DNA of 64,000 nucleotides from Meconema thalassinum (Eukaryota; Arthropoda; Insecta; Orthoptera; Tettigoniidae): assembly GCA_946902985.2 (NCBI GenBank), contig OX336395.1:20066708-20130707 (forward strand), given 5' to 3'. This document shows positions 44,746 through 57,910 of this stretch, piece by piece; position 1 is the first letter of the stretch, and every line of letters starts with the position of its first letter. The position numbers and the translations under genes were made by a program. Below the pieces are notes generated by a model. That model was not told the DNA's origin, did not search any database, and was given only the letters and a program-made list of their open reading frames with translations.

Positions 44746-46738
44746 TGTGTCTCCCGGACACGGAAAGTAAAGTAAGTATCAGTTTCACTGAAATGTCCAG
44801 GGAAATACTCCGCGACTGGATTATTACACTCTTTTCATTGATGCAGCCCAACACTTTGTACCAAAATACTGTCATACAAAGGCCTTGAAAAGAAGAAAAG
44901 TATTTATTAAGACCCATAGCTTTATTGTATGCTTTTGGTTCTAAGCTTGACTTCAACTCAGTTAATGCTCGTTCTAAGGCCGTTAATAGTCCTAGGTAGT
45001 GCATTGCAACGGGAACAACGGCTTCGAATCTTTCAAACCACCTTGTTTGTGATTGTATTTTAGTGAAAGCGGCACTTCAAAAGTCAAAATATCCCATCTT
45101 GTAGGACTATGGGCGAAAAAAGAATACATTGTTTCCAAGTTTCCAAAGAAGATCATAATTTCGGGGCATATTTTTACTGTATTACTGTATTAAGGAGTGA
45201 GCTCCACATGGTGAATAAAATGCCACATCATTTTTCTCTAACAGTCTTGCTTTTACTCCTTTGACTTTTCCACACATGTTAGATCCATCATCATACGCTT
45301 GAGCCCTGCAGTCCTCAAGAGGGATGTTATTTTCAGCTAAGACAGTTAAAATTTCATTAGTAATATTTTCTTCACTTTTTCCATTACAGTTGACAAATTT
45401 CACAAACCATTCTTTTATTTCATATTGCTTATAGTCTTTATTTTGAATGACATATCTCAAAATAAATACATTTTGTTCTTGATGTGATACATCACGAGCT
45501 GCATGAACAATCAGCCCATAATAAATAGTTTCTTGCCTTTCTTCAAGTATAAATTTTAAAAAAATTTCACCACAAAGTGAAATGAACTCATTTTAACTCT
45601 TCCAAGATACGTAATGGGTTTGTCCTTTCATGTTTTTTCCTTGCAATTGCAGAGTTTTCATCTTAGCCAAGTGCTCCCTAGTGATTTCATCATATTTTCC
45701 AATTAACTCCAAAGTCCCCAGAAAATTTCCATTATTTGCATCACCGATTGATACATTATCTCCTTGAAAAGGCACCCCCTTGAAGCTAGAAAGAGTGTCA
45801 CGTCTTAAATCCGTTGTATAATTGCTTTCCACTTTTCTGCTTCGTTCAAAATTTGTTTTTGAAGACCACTGTCAATACCTTTTGAATTAATTGATTGTTG
45901 GAGGGATTTCCATTGACAATAAGACTTACGATGGTTATTGCTATTTTCATGTTGGGGAAGTTTCTTATACAACATTTTCCATGGAAATTGAGCCGGTGAA
46001 AATCCTATGTTTGCAAATTTGCTTCTATTTTGGCTATTTGAAGAAAGAGTACAGGCAATGCAATGAAGTGTCTGTTTTGAAGAGCTCCAAATTAACCAGT
46101 CCCTGGGGAACTTTTCTCGATTGTTTATAGATTTCGTGTTGAGAAGATAGTTAGGAGACAGTTTTCCTGTTTTGTCTTTAGGGAATGTCTTAGCCTGACT
46201 ACGTAATTCTTCAAATTAATATATTGTTTTCAGAGACAATATTCTGGCGATTAATATCACTAATTATTTCCGGCCATGTGCCTGGGTCGGTAAAATCTAA
46301 AATTGGCTTATCATTGTTAGAACTCTCGTCATTTGAAATATCGTTTTCGTTATTACTACCCGTATTGATTGAATCTATAACCTGTCCTACCTGCTGCACC
46401 TCAGAGGAAATCTTGCCTGTATTGTCATCAGTTTCAAACATTAATTCACTGGACACAGACACACTATCATCAGTAGTTTTACAAGTAGATAAACTGTCAC
46501 ATATAACACTCGCATCATCATCACAATGAGAACGGCTATCACTATCATCATTCTTTTTAAAAAACTTTGTATTATTCTGCCAGCCCAAGACCCCTTTTGC
46601 ATCTTTAATGGCTTTTAACTTCCGTTTTTGCGCCCCGGATTTGTGGTTGAAATTACTTGTTGGCATTATGATTAATGATGTAACAAAGCAACTATTACAT
46701 ACACAAACTGTCTTGCGGCGGAAACACACTGCAAGCAC
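44687..46738 (-). pseudogene. hAT transposase of ZMYM1-like architecture, broken
   Basis: The order on the minus strand is as follows. N-terminal SGAQKRKLKAIKDAKG and an acidic stretch (46211-46738). A TTF-type finger region with DWLIWSS and LHCIACTLSS, in a shifted frame (about 45830-46205). GVPFQGDNVSIGDANNGNF (45593-45832). CRAQAYDDGSNMCGKVKG and PCGAHSLIQ (45182-45460). PTRWDILTF (about 45095) and the C-terminal part ALTELKSSLEPKAYNKAMGL (44687-45004). This is the domain order of DUF4371/hAT proteins. In-frame stops at 46211, 45593 and 45182 and at least one frameshift kill it. Confidence 0.8.
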
Positions 46739-47635
46739 CTGTTAGGGTGACGTCAGCGTGCCGCGGTGAGAGGGAGAGGGGTAGCAACGTCATTGACCTT
46801 GAGCCGAGTCGCAGAGGGCGAGCAGTGTTCTGCTTCTGCACACGCACTGTGTCACGTGATACTCACAGCTGTTTTACGCAACGCACTGCATATCCAATGA
46901 ACCAATTTATTTTACTCTGATGTAGTATTTCATTGATGCACATAAATCTAGTCCTAGTGATTTAATTATCGTTTTCTTTCTATAATTTATTAAAAACATT
47001 CTACTTTTTATTTATTTCCTGTCCTTGCGGGCCCCGTTCCCGTAGCAACGGTAGCACCGGGCATGTGGGGGGCCTGAAATACACTCTACCCATCAGTTGG
47101 TGGATATTGGTCGAAATATCCAGTCTAGCTCACCTTCCTTTCCGACATGACTAACACATCTTAATGTACTGTATAAATGCACTCTGTGAGCGGTCCCAAG
47201 GGCATTAAAGTCGTGCCCTGTGTCAAGGCGATGATAACTTAAAGTATACATAAAAGTACGTACTACTGTATCCCTCGGGAGCTAGCCTATGCGATGTTAA
47301 CACAGCACTTTCAACTACTAATGTTGCAACACTGTACTAAGATTGCTCAAACTTTCAGTTGTCTTTCGTATTCCAGACAACTATCACCGCTTCTAGAATG
47401 CGCTAGTATGGACACGCTACCAGTAGTATTTGAATTATGACTCAGTTGTCTGCACGTTTCTAGTCAAAAACGTATTTGCTAACAATAATCAACCGGTACA
47501 GAGGCGCTTCAAAATAGAAATATATCATCCTACACTGATCAAAAATCTGCTTTTCATATGTCAATCATAAAACCGTGTTTCTTGCTAGGAAATGTCGGAG
47601 AATATGCTTAAGTGTTTGTCCTGAATTCCTTTGTG
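46739..47635. other. CpG-richer stretch, possible promoter of the hAT relic, then no gene
   Basis: 46745-46880 is CpG-rich for this window, with TGACGTCA (about 46750), CACGTG (about 46854) and GCCGCGGTGAG, upstream of the hAT start. 47030-47100 holds CCCGTAGCAACGGTAGCACC, perhaps near an element end. The remainder shows nothing. Confidence 0.4.
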
Positions 47636-47639
47636 AGTA

Positions 47640-47880
47640 TAAGAATAAAGACAGCCTTGAAGCGATTCTACAGTGTTGCCAAATTAACAACTAATATTGT
47701 ATCTTTAGTCGGTCAACATAAAATAAAGACAGCCTTGAAGCCATTCCTCAGTGTTGCCACATTAACAATTAATATTGTATCTTTAGTCGGTCAACATAAA
47801 ATAAAGACCGCCTTGAAGCCATTCTTCAGTGTTGCCACATTAACCATTAATATTTTGTCTTTCAGTCGGTCAACATCAGA
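47640..47880 (+). repeat. 78-bp tandem repeat, three copies
   Basis: AATAAAGAC occurs at 47644, 47722 and 47800. The open frame through it exists because 78 is a multiple of three. Confidence 0.9.
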
Positions 47881-48596
47881 ATGATTTCCAATTACAGGAA
47901 TATGTGAAAAGAAACTGAACTAAATTACAAAGGATTAAGATTTATAAACATTATTGAGGACTATTGAAGAAGGGATGACATGTTTTTGTTCGTCAAGCAA
48001 GCATCATCAGATCCAAATAAACAAGATAAATTGCTCTACAAAACACCATCAAACCTGCAGTGCCTGCCCTCTGAAAGCAAAATACAAGAAAACCTGTTAG
48101 GAAACGTAGCGACTGTGGTAACTATTACTGAAACGTATTAAGGCATTAAGCTGAAAAAAGAACTATTAATTTTAATGTCGTAAAATTTAGATATGACTAT
48201 ACCATCACCAAATATAGTATTGTTCCCACAAACTAATCTATCTTCGTAGATTACAGATTCTCGCCGCTATGGATTAGCCCTTAAGGAGCCGATATATCGG
48301 TCGAGGGAGCATCTGATAAAAATGCCACTGGCCGATCCATGTATTTTTTGTTTGTTTTATTTCCAGACACACAGCAATTTAACTAATGTAACGAAGCCAA
48401 CGCAGGAATCATTCCATCTCAGATGATCTGGATAAGTTCAAGTTCCATGAATAACTGCATTTATAATACGTATTCTTTGAACATGCTGCAGTCAAGTGAC
48501 TTCCCGCGTGCGTCATCTCCTGAAGTATACGTGGTGATAAATATGGCTAGCTCCTTCAGCGAAGGGGCAATAAATACGATTATTGTGCTAATAGCC
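47881..48596. other. No gene seen
   Basis: AT-rich sequence with a short open frame (48423-48608) that lacks any recognised feature and runs into the inverted repeat. Confidence 0.45.
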
Positions 48597-49000
48597 CAGT
48601 CAAATTAGAATTTTTCGAGAAATTAATTTCCAGAAATCTGGAAATCGTCTTAATACCTTCATTTGGTCCTAAATGCATGTACGCTAATCCGAGTTTGCAC
48701 CATCCCAAGAGGTGTGCATAACCTTTGGGACTCAAATAACGTTGAAATTGTTTCCTCTTTCTTCAGGTTTTTGCTTGTAGCTCGAAAACGATACATCGGA
48801 CGGAAAATATTAATCAGTTCCATATTAAAGAATGTTAAATTCTGCGCCGATTGGACATCTGAACCTTAAAATTTGGTTCACTGGTATAGCCGAAATCGAA
48901 GGTTCAAAACTGGAAAAATTTGTCGTTTAAATTTAAACTTACATTTTGCGACTATCCAAGACCACATATCTTTGAAACAGATTCTCCTGTTGAAAAACCC
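48597..49000 (+). repeat. Left inverted arm
   Basis: Matches the complement of 51430-51862 with scattered substitutions and small indels. Confidence 0.8.
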
Positions 49001-49359
49001 ATAGAATAAAAGTTGTAGAGCTGTAGATAATAAAATTTCACGTTATATAGATAATTTTGATATGTCCTTTTAATTTCAAATGACTAGCTAACTAATTTAA
49101 TCACAACATTAATAATATTTGATAACATTCCGAAAATAGCGAAACTTTCCGAAAAAAAGGCATGTTCGAGTTATGATATAATGATTTAAGTACGAAAATT
49201 CAATCTACCTACTCTGATCACTGCTAATAACATTTCAATTCAAATATCTAAGATATACGCAAATCAGTAAACTAGTTATATAAATGTAGACACTCTGAGT
49301 AGTGATTCGGAGTAGTACGAATTAAAAACATTTAATTAGAACAAAGTTGCATATTGACA

Positions 49360-51313
49360 TTTTTAATTAGTAACCATTAATATTAATTAATACAGTAATA
49401 GGAACATTTAACATTGACATACATTGATAAAATATGAATAGAAACATGTTATAGAAATCAATAGTCATGCAGCAGAAAATATGGCATTCTTGCATTTTCT
49501 TAGATGTCGATGGCCCTTCATCTAGAAAGCTCCCAAGCTGGGCTGGCATGCCGAGCCGCTGTTCATCGTGATCATCTTCAATGGGACTGTCCTCACCTAT
49601 TTCTGCTTCTGCGGCGATCGGTATGGGGGACACACCCTTATCCTCGAATGTTGCTGAATTCGAGCAGGACTGGTGGTGGCAGTTGAGGCAAATTGTTGAA
49701 CATTATACCAACTTTCCGGCGGCTGCAACTCCCTGCACACCCCTTCTTACATCCGCAGGATTTCAGCTGGAGCTAGATCCTTGGTGGTCATGGTGGGGAG
49801 CAGGCCATGGTCCGTCCTCTTCCAACCCCAGCTGAGAGGATCCTTCGGTCTAACATACCAGCCTTGGATTTGGTGGTAGAAACTCAGAATATGTTGGGCG
49901 GCGGCTGCGTTTATTGATGGTAGAGAGGATTGATAGAAAGATGGCATTATGAGGGATTTTGAGAATATCTCGTGGCGGATTTTGTCCAAGGAGGTCTCAT
50001 TGGCCATTGGTGAATGTTGGGCCGCCGGGAATAGTTGACCTGCTGAAATGAGGACCTCAGGATCAGCATCTGCATGGTGGAAATCCTTGACAGCCTCCTG
50101 TAAAGCCGTGTTGTTTTCAAGGAGTTTGACACACTTCAACTTCCCTTGGCGATAGAATGCAGAGTTTGTACCACACCCACTGATAGCATGTAAGAACAGT
50201 AGGTTCTGTTTGACAGCAGACGAGAAGTTGAAGTACCTCGGAGAGTAAAATGAGTTCTGAGAGGTCCCCTTTGCAGGTTTCATGAGATAAATGTTTGAAT
50301 TCGGTGCTTTGGCAGTTAATAGGATCATAAGATCGGGGTCCTCTCCGATTATTATAACCGTCGCAAAGTTCTCTGCCACTTGTATGGCGGTATTAATGAG
50401 TATGTCAGCATCCTTAAGAGCTTACCCCACTTCAAACTCCTGCTGAACTAATTTCTCGCGCAGCATGGAGATAGGCCGTTCTTTGTTTGTTGCTGTCGTT
50501 GGACAACAATTGTTCTTTCGGCATGGTTGCAGTCACCGTTTCAGTGAACACTACGTTAGAAGAAGAGTGCTTGCTTTTACGGCGAAGACGCTCAGCTGGT
50601 TTTGTGTTCTTTACTGGTGCATCTTCAGGGTAGTGGCAGGGTTGTAGTATTGCTTAACGTTGCCAACATATTAGGAGAGAATTGTTGAAAAATTTTCCTT
50701 GGATTCCCAAACCACTCGATATAGAAGGAAGCCCCCAACAATTACAATGGCACTACCTGCAAGAGCTGGTGGAACAGTAACTGGTGAAAATAAATTGTAG
50801 AACACAGATTTCTTTGTTTTCCGCATTCCTGTTTCATCAAAGATAGAAAGGGGATAAGGAGCTAACTCAAACAAATAATAATGTTTGAACAGTTCCTCAG
50901 ATTTTTTAAGAAGTGTTATGCGTCGGAAACGTGTATCTGTATTTACTGGTATATCTTCGCCGTGAATCCTGACTTTCGTGTTGAAAGCTTTAAGAGGAAC
51001 TACTCTGTTTTTTTCGTAGAAACTTGACATTACCGAAGTCGTTCCCAATAATCTTAGCAATACAATGAATCCCTTTTTCAAACGCTTCATGGCAGCCAAT
51101 TTTCACATCGCCAGTTACTCCTGTGCTAATGGACATCACAAATTGTCCAGTTGGGATGGGATAGTGAGATAAAAACCAGCCAAGAAGGATCGCAACATCT
51201 GCATCGTCCCTCTGTACCCTTGAAAACCTAGCGTCGACGTGCTGCTCTGAAGTACCATATGTCACGCCACAAAAGTCTTCCACTTGTACCGCTTTCAGAG
51301 ACCTCATTACCAC
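49360..51313 (-). pseudogene. Uncharacterised GED-x-DL family protein, possible PIN/FEN-like nuclease, broken
   Basis: The pieces read in order. 51313-50990: SISTGVTGDVKIGCHEAFEKG. 51099-50671: FDETGMRKTKKSVFY and GGFLLYRVVWESKENF. Sequence near 50560-50640 with AERLRRKSK. 50379-49747: ATVIIIGEDPDLMILL, FLHAISGCGTNSAFYRQGK and PLSWGWKRTDHGLLP. I recall a multicopy arthropod family with a G-E-D-T-D-L-L motif, like the acidic site of PIN/FEN nucleases; here the T is P. Damage: a frameshift near 51050 and TAA stops at 50671 and 50422. The C-terminal part after 49747 is in other frames. It lies between inverted arms, so it may be a transposase-like protein. The function is inference. Confidence 0.55.
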
Positions 51314-51429
51314 CTGCTCAATCGTCTGATCAGTGAATACACCAGACCAAAACTTGTCAGACCTTCTGATGAAAAATCAGCTGTTTCGTACATTTTGGTC
51401 AAGGTGGTATAACAACTTTGTATGAAAGA

Positions 51430-51862
51430 GCTGATTTTATTTTCACGATTTCAGAGTTCAATAGGAGAACTATTCCGAAGATATGTGGTCTCGGAAAGTC
51501 GCAAAATGTAAGTTTGCCCCTAAATGAGAAATTGTCCCAGTTTTGAACTGTAGATTTCGGCTGTACCAATGAACCGAATTTCAAGTTTTAGATGTTCAGT
51601 TGGCGCAGAATAACACCTTCTATAATATTGAGCTGATAAATATTTTCCATCTTAAATACCGTTCTCGAGGTACAAGCAAAAACCTGAAAAAAGAGGAAAA
51701 ATGTCGAGGTTATTTGGGTCCCAAAAGTTATGCACATCTCTTGGGATGGTGCAAACTTGCATTACACGCATTTAGGACCAAACGAAGGAATTAAAACAAT
51801 TTCCAGCTTTCTGGAAATTAATTCTTCGAAACACTTTTTTAAATCTAATTTGATTGACCTGT
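51430..51862 (-). repeat. Right inverted arm
   Basis: Complement of the left arm; the outer edge is near CAATCAAATTAG read on the minus strand. Confidence 0.8.
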
Positions 51863-52224
51863 AAGTGAAGTGTGTGAGAGTGAATATTCTACTGATGGCG
51901 ACGGCTTTGATTTTACTGACGAAAATCCAAATAATGCCGGAGGACTGTAAACGTATATCATTGTAGAAATTGATCGTACTCAATACCTATTTGATAGAAT
52001 GACTCTATACTTGGGATATTTATAAACAATTAAATAAATATTAAAATTTTTATCACAAAAGATACTATTTAGATTGTGTAGGCTGTCAAATTTATATTAA
52101 GATTTCCAATTATTTTCTTTGTCACAGGATATTATTAATACCCAAATGAAGGAAATTGTAATTATTTAGCTCCTAGTTCGTTAATAATTTGTTTACCTGC
52201 TAGAGAAAAAAATACCAACACACT
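51863..52224. other. No gene seen
   Basis: AT-rich sequence outside the right arm. Confidence 0.5.
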
Positions 52225-52232
52225 ATCTTGAA

Positions 52233-53273
52233 AACTAAATTGTTTGACATTTTGAAAACGATTGGAATAAAGTACAGGGACAGGAGGGTGATCTACAATC
52301 TATACCGAAACCAGACAGCAGTCATTCGAGCTGAAGGACATGACAGAGAAGCTTGTATTCAGAAAGGTGTAAGGCAAGGCTGCAACTTATCACCCATACT
52401 TTTCAATCTTTACATTGAACAAACAATGATGGAAATTGGAGAAAAATGTAAAGTGGGAGTGAAGATTCAAGGAGAAATAATTTCAACTCTGATATTTGCC
52501 GATGACATAGTCATCTTGGCCGACACGCCTGAGGATTTGAATGAGTTTTTTAATGGTACGGACTCCGTCTTGAGGAAAGAATTCATGATGAAAATTATTA
52601 AATGTAAAACAAATATATTGGAATGCAGCCGCAAAAAATCAGGAACCTCCATGGACATCAAATTGGCAGGTGAAAAACTAAAGGCAGTAGGAGACTTCTG
52701 TTACTTAGGAAGCAAAATAACTAGTGATGGACGAAGCCAAGAGGAAATAAAAAGTAGGTTAGCTCAGTCAAGAAATGCATTTCTACTGAAAAGGAATCTG
52801 TTGACATCGAATGTAGATTTAGGTATTAGGAAGTCATTTTTGAAGGCCTTTGTCAGGAGCGTGGCACTCTATGGAAGTGAAACTTGGACTGTTGGTGCAG
52901 CAGAAAAGAGGAGAATTGAAGCGTTTATAATGAGGTGTTACAGAGGAATTATGAAGGTCAGATGGGTAGATAGGGTTACAAACGAAGAGGAGTTAAGACT
53001 AGTGGTAGAGGAGATGTTTCTGGCGGCTGCTAATGAAGAGAAGAGATAGGTTGGTAGGACACATACTAAGTCACCCAGGAATTGCCAGCTTAGTTATGGA
53101 AGGAAGGGGCGAGGACAAGAACTGTAGGGGTAGACCAAGGTTAAAATATGTTAAACAGATTGCCTCGGATGTAGGGTGTGATAGCTATTTAGAGATGAAA
53201 CGATTAGCTCAGGACAGGGAGGCATGGTGTTCTGCATCAAACCAGTCAAAGGACTGAAGACTCAAACAACAAC
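52233..53273 (+). mobile_element. LINE, 5'-truncated, with reverse transcriptase
   Basis: The frame from about 52233 to 53049 has GVRQGCNLSPILFNLYIE, STLIFADDIVILAD with the catalytic F-A-D-D, and VALYGSETWTVG. It shifts frame near 53030 into GHILSHPGIASLVMEGRG and MKRLAQDREAWCSASNQSKD. There is no ATG start because the copy is 5'-truncated. It ends GGACTGAAGACTCAAACAAC-AACA. ATCTTGAA flanks it (52225-52232, 53274-53281), an 8-bp target duplication. This is the master-like copy of the tails at 4852, 9802 and 59947. Confidence 0.85.
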
Positions 53274-53281
53274 ATCTTGAA

Positions 53282-56209
53282 CAAGTTGGTGTATTCTTTG
53301 GAATACACGGTAAGACAGAGTTAGCTTTTGCTTCTCTTTGCTTTATTTCATTCCTTCCTTTTTTCACAAACACCAACAGTGATCTCCTGGTTAACCTTTT
53401 TTGGTATACTTTGCTTATATAACCTGTGAGTCTCTTCTAGATATATATTTTCCATGACCCATCTAGCGTCATCTAGCAGCGAATCTCTGAAGTTCCTCAA
53501 TTTTTCCATGTACAAGAGGATTTCCTCACCAATCTGGCCACCAGATCTTGTCGCTATCTCCAACTATCGTCTCTGTGATCAAGAGGACTTCGTCTACTTT
53601 TTCATCCACCAGGCTTCGCTAGTGACGCCTGCCATCAACTCTTTGAAGATCATTTCATCAAGAGAATTAATTTCTACAATGTTGGATATTCTTATGTATA
53701 TTCCTTTGACTCCTACCCCCTCTCTTTTCCCTTCCCTGGTCCCTCCGAGCTTCGTTGAGCTGGCCTCACTTGTGCTACAGTCGTCAAAACTTTCAGTCGG
53801 AGGTTACCTAGAGCTCGTCTCCTCTCCTCGAGAGACAAACTTATTGGACGCCATGTCCAGATCGTAACTAACGGTCAACTAGAATCGCCGTTCATCAGAA
53901 ATGAGCTAAGTACTACTTCAACGTTCTTCAACTCATTTTAATTGCTTTTAAATTGCTACATGCTTTTTAACCATCATTTACAGACAGTGACAAATTGCTA
54001 AATGTGGGGCAATTACAATCTTCGCGGGAATTTCGATGTTGGGTTTTGACTATCTATCTAACCTTAACATGAAGCAGCATTTCTTATGAATATTAACTGA
54101 GATAATTTCTCACAACATGGGACATCGTTAAATTACCCACAGTCTGTAGAAAACTTAGCTCGTTCCACCGCTGGACTTTTTCTGCCAATTTCAACAGTTA
54201 TGATTGTTCTGGAATTTTCAATGCCAAAAAGTTCATCTACAAGTTAAACCTTCTAGTATTTTCCACTCACATATGGGAATACTTTTTCTAACCAAGGAAT
54301 TTTCATTATGAACAGCTAACCAACACCTAATTTTTCTTCCTCCGTTGGAATTTGTCTGCTGCATTTAACTATAACCTACAAGTTTTTCAACGCAATAGAC
54401 TCTCGCAAATCTATTGCAACTAGTTATTTTTCACCATTGCAATAACGTTCCTTGCTATTAACTTTCTGTGCTACAATAGTGAACGTTTCAACCACGTCAA
54501 TAGACTATAGTGAAACAGTGCTCGTTCGATTTCTCATCCGCGTCGCGCTTGTCCAAAATAAATAAAATAGGCCAAGAACTTTCTCCACAAAGTTCCTATT
54601 TCCTCATCCTCAACCTCTTCTTACTAACAAATTAGGTTAATCTTTAAATTTATGTATTTTGCAACGGGGCCTCGCCAAACCATAGGCGCCCTCCCAACTT
54701 TTCTCCATTTACCACTTATTCACTCTGTATAAATACCAGCAGTTAGAAACTGCTTATTAATATATTTTCTTTTCTTGCTAGCACAAGAATTGGTTATTGT
54801 CTAAGTACCAAACTTTTCATTAATCTCTTTAATCCAGGTTTCACGAAAGGGTAACTGGCCCCATTTTTTCCTCGTGATCCTGTTTAAATATAGAAGTTCT
54901 AGCAACTTCTTCTTAATTTTTCTCTTCAGGTTTCACAATAAGTGAATTTGTATAAACTAAAAAAGTAATTCTGTATTAATATAAGAAGTTATATAATCTT
55001 CTATTTCATTTCTCCTGCTTTTTTGTTGTTACTTTCGAAGTTGTTATTTATTCATATTTCTAAGATGCCCATCTAGAAATTCTTAAAGTACACATCTTGT
55101 ACTTGTTTTGTTATTTAACTTTGATTGCGTTAATTATATTTTAATTTCCAATTTGTTAATTTCAGCACCATTTCAAAATCTCATGAAGATTTTAGTGCTT
55201 ATAAAAGGTTCCAAACCAAAAAATTGTCAATTGCCTGGTGCAAGCTTTAAATGAATTTAAGAGGTCTGCGACCCCAATGGTTTATAAAATCACATTATAT
55301 GTGTCAAATTGATTTCACTTTTTGCTTTGTTAAATAAATCCAAATTTATCATTTTGCTTTATCATTTTCTATAAAATATAGATTAGGCAAGATCCTGTCT
55401 TCCCCTACTCTTCCTATGGGCTCAAATTTAAAAAAAATCACAAATAAAATTAATAACGGTTCCACTTTTTGTTGCATTTGAGCAAGAACTCTTAGTCACA
55501 AGCTTACTAAAGCCTCTCTTAGCTTTGATAGCTAATTCTAACTGGCTAGCAAGGCAAGCATAGCTCGCTCTGCCAGCTTCCTGCTTGTTGAGATTTTCTC
55601 TACAACTTATGGTTGGTTTTCCAAATTTAAGTTTTTCTCATTGTCTAAACTTTTAGTCGGCGCTTTGCTGGGTAAAAGCTTAGTCATTCCTAAATGCAAC
55701 TATTGGTGCTTTTACCAAAATTATTCCCAAGGGTATAATTGCTTCATCCCTACCCTTCTTGGAAACATTCGGTCGCTTTTTAGAAATTCGACCATTTCAA
55801 GAATTAAAACATCACGGCCAATTCAAACTATTTGTATTCTTCAAAATATTTGTTTAAAACAAACTCCTTTGAAAAGATACATAGGAAACTCATCATTTCA
55901 TTCTTTGCCAGAACACCACCCTTCCCCATAGTAGCCGAATCTTGGTTTGGAAGGGAAGGTACCACCTCCTCTCGCCCGCAAATAGCCCAAGCTCTAGCTG
56001 CGTTTCCTGTTAGCTGTGTTCAGGTCCCCACTCACATTAGTGATTTCACGGGCTTTGCGGTGACACTTTTCTCCAAAAATTGTTGGTATTCGATGTTGGA
56101 CTTTCGTCCTATTACCCACACTTGTCCCTCTGTCCAAAACCCACTTCCCTTTACTTCTCTCTTCATCTTCCCTTGTGGGTAAGATTAATTCTTAGCAAAA
56201 ATCTACCCA
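53282..56209. other. Long AT-rich stretch, no gene assigned
   Basis: The longest frames (53454-53867, 137 codons; 55641-55931; 55832-56182) show no domain and no splice or promoter support. Base composition is pyrimidine-rich on the plus strand from about 54600 to 56180. It may hold old LTR sequence, but I cannot show it. Confidence 0.4.
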
Positions 56210-57710
56210 CAAGTAGTTCCGTGAAACACTATACAGCCTATTTTCATATATCCTACTTATAATAATTGCCTCTATCAACACACAAAATTTCAGTTTGATT
56301 GCTCTAATAGATTCGTAGATATTGAGAACCGACTAAATATAGCGGATGGTCGCCATGTTGGATTTTTATATATGTACGGCTTAGAGTTATGTACGGTTAC
56401 ATGAAGATTATTGTGTACGTGTAGTATTCAATCTTCAATCGCACGATTAGGACACAAGAAGTAAAAACAAGATTTTAAAATTTCGCACAGCTGCCATCTT
56501 GTGGTTATGGAAACAATTGAAAAAAATAGATGCCCTTGTATTAACATTTGTATAAGGATTTACTGTACTAAGTGTCACTGCACTCAGATGGTTAATTTGC
56601 GAAAAGCGACCAAGTGAATATTTATACTTCGAGTCGCCGCCATGTTGGATTTATGATCACAAGGTTATTGAAAGTCCTATAGGCGAGCTTATGTTCATAG
56701 CCCACACAAACATTAAAAACTTCAGTTTGATTGCTGTAATAGATTCGTAGATATTGAGATCCATCTAAATATTTCGGATGGTCGCCATGTTGGAGTGTTA
56801 TATGTATAGGCCATAGAGTCATGTACCATTAAAGGAAAATTATTGCGTGGGTTCATTATTCAAACTTTCACTTCGATCGCATGGTTACGACGCAAGAAAT
56901 AAAAACTTAATTTTAAAATTCGCACAGCTGCCATCTTGAGGTTATGTAAACAATTGAACTAAATTAGATACCAGTGCTTTACAATGTGTATAAACATTTC
57001 CTGCACCAAGTTTCATTGCGTTTCGATCATTAAATCGTGAGAAAGGTCTATTTAAAATTTCAACTTCGCTTGGCCGCAATATTCGTTTTGTAGTTAACCG
57101 GTTTTTGTAAGTCTTATAGATGAACTTCCAGTAGTGCCCTTTATCACCGTACAGAATTTCAGGGTGAAACCGGTAATAGTTTCAGGGAAATAGAATGCCG
57201 GTGAAATATTTGGGACAGCCGCCATCTTGAGGTTATGTAAACAATTGAACGAAGTTAGATGTCGGTGCATTACAATGTGTATACACACATAATGTACAAA
57301 GTTTTATTGCGTTTGGTCAGTTAAATCGCGAGAAACGTCTGCTTAAAAGACGCAAGTTCGATTGGCTACCATGCTGGTTTTGTAGTTACCAGGTTTCCAA
57401 AAGTTATATAGGTGAACTACTAGTAGTTCCCTCTATCGCCGTAAAATATTCCAGGGTGATATCAGTAATTTTTTCGGAGATATTGAATGCTTGTTAAATA
57501 TTTCACACAGCCGCCATGTTGGATTGGTGAGGCGTAACAAAATTTGAAGGGCACGATCGGGGTCGTCTGGAATAGTGCTATTAACTTACAGTGTTTCATT
57601 GAAATCGCTCCAGCCGTTTAAATGTTATTAGGGGGGACACACACCATCACACACAGACAGAAGATGATCTCATAAGCCTATTTTTTCATAAACGAAAATA
57701 GGCTTAAATA
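56210..57710 (+). repeat. 1.5-kb interspersed repeat, near full copy 3
   Basis: It matches 13331-14843 from CAAGTAGTTCCGTGAA to the terminal hairpin AGCCTATTTT/AAAATAGGCT (57675-57704). Modules of about 290 bp are visible (ACAATTGAAC at 56951 and 57240). Confidence 0.9.
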
Positions 57711-57910
57711 TAGGAGGGAGATAATTTGTAACACTTGTAATTTCACTAAGCTTGGCTTGGTAATTTTAGCATATTGACTTATTCATTGCTGGGCATCAAA
57801 AGGGATAAGATGTCTCTCATCAAATCTTAACCCTTTGGTGCCAAGCAATTAATTAATGCCCCTTCTCAAAACATTCTTCAACGCACATGGTACATTAAGG
57901 AGGTTAAGGG

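Larger units (their letters stand above)
48597..51862 (-). mobile_element. Candidate DNA transposon with inverted repeats of about 400 bp
   Basis: 48597-49000 and 51430-51862 are inverted copies: AATTAATTTCCAGAAATCTG, TTTGGTCCTAAATGC, TTTGCACCATCCCAAGAG, TTACATTTTGCGACT and AGACCACATATCTT all recur in reverse complement in the same order. They frame a single minus-strand gene remnant (49360-51313). The outer ends (CAGTCAAATTAG / CAATCAAATTAG) are not a known terminal signature and I see no clear target duplication. Divergence between arms suggests an old insertion. A chance arrangement of two inverted repeats is possible. Confidence 0.55.

Noticed and set aside
47612..47884. 90-codon open frame
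   Set aside because: It arises from the 78-bp tandem repeat.
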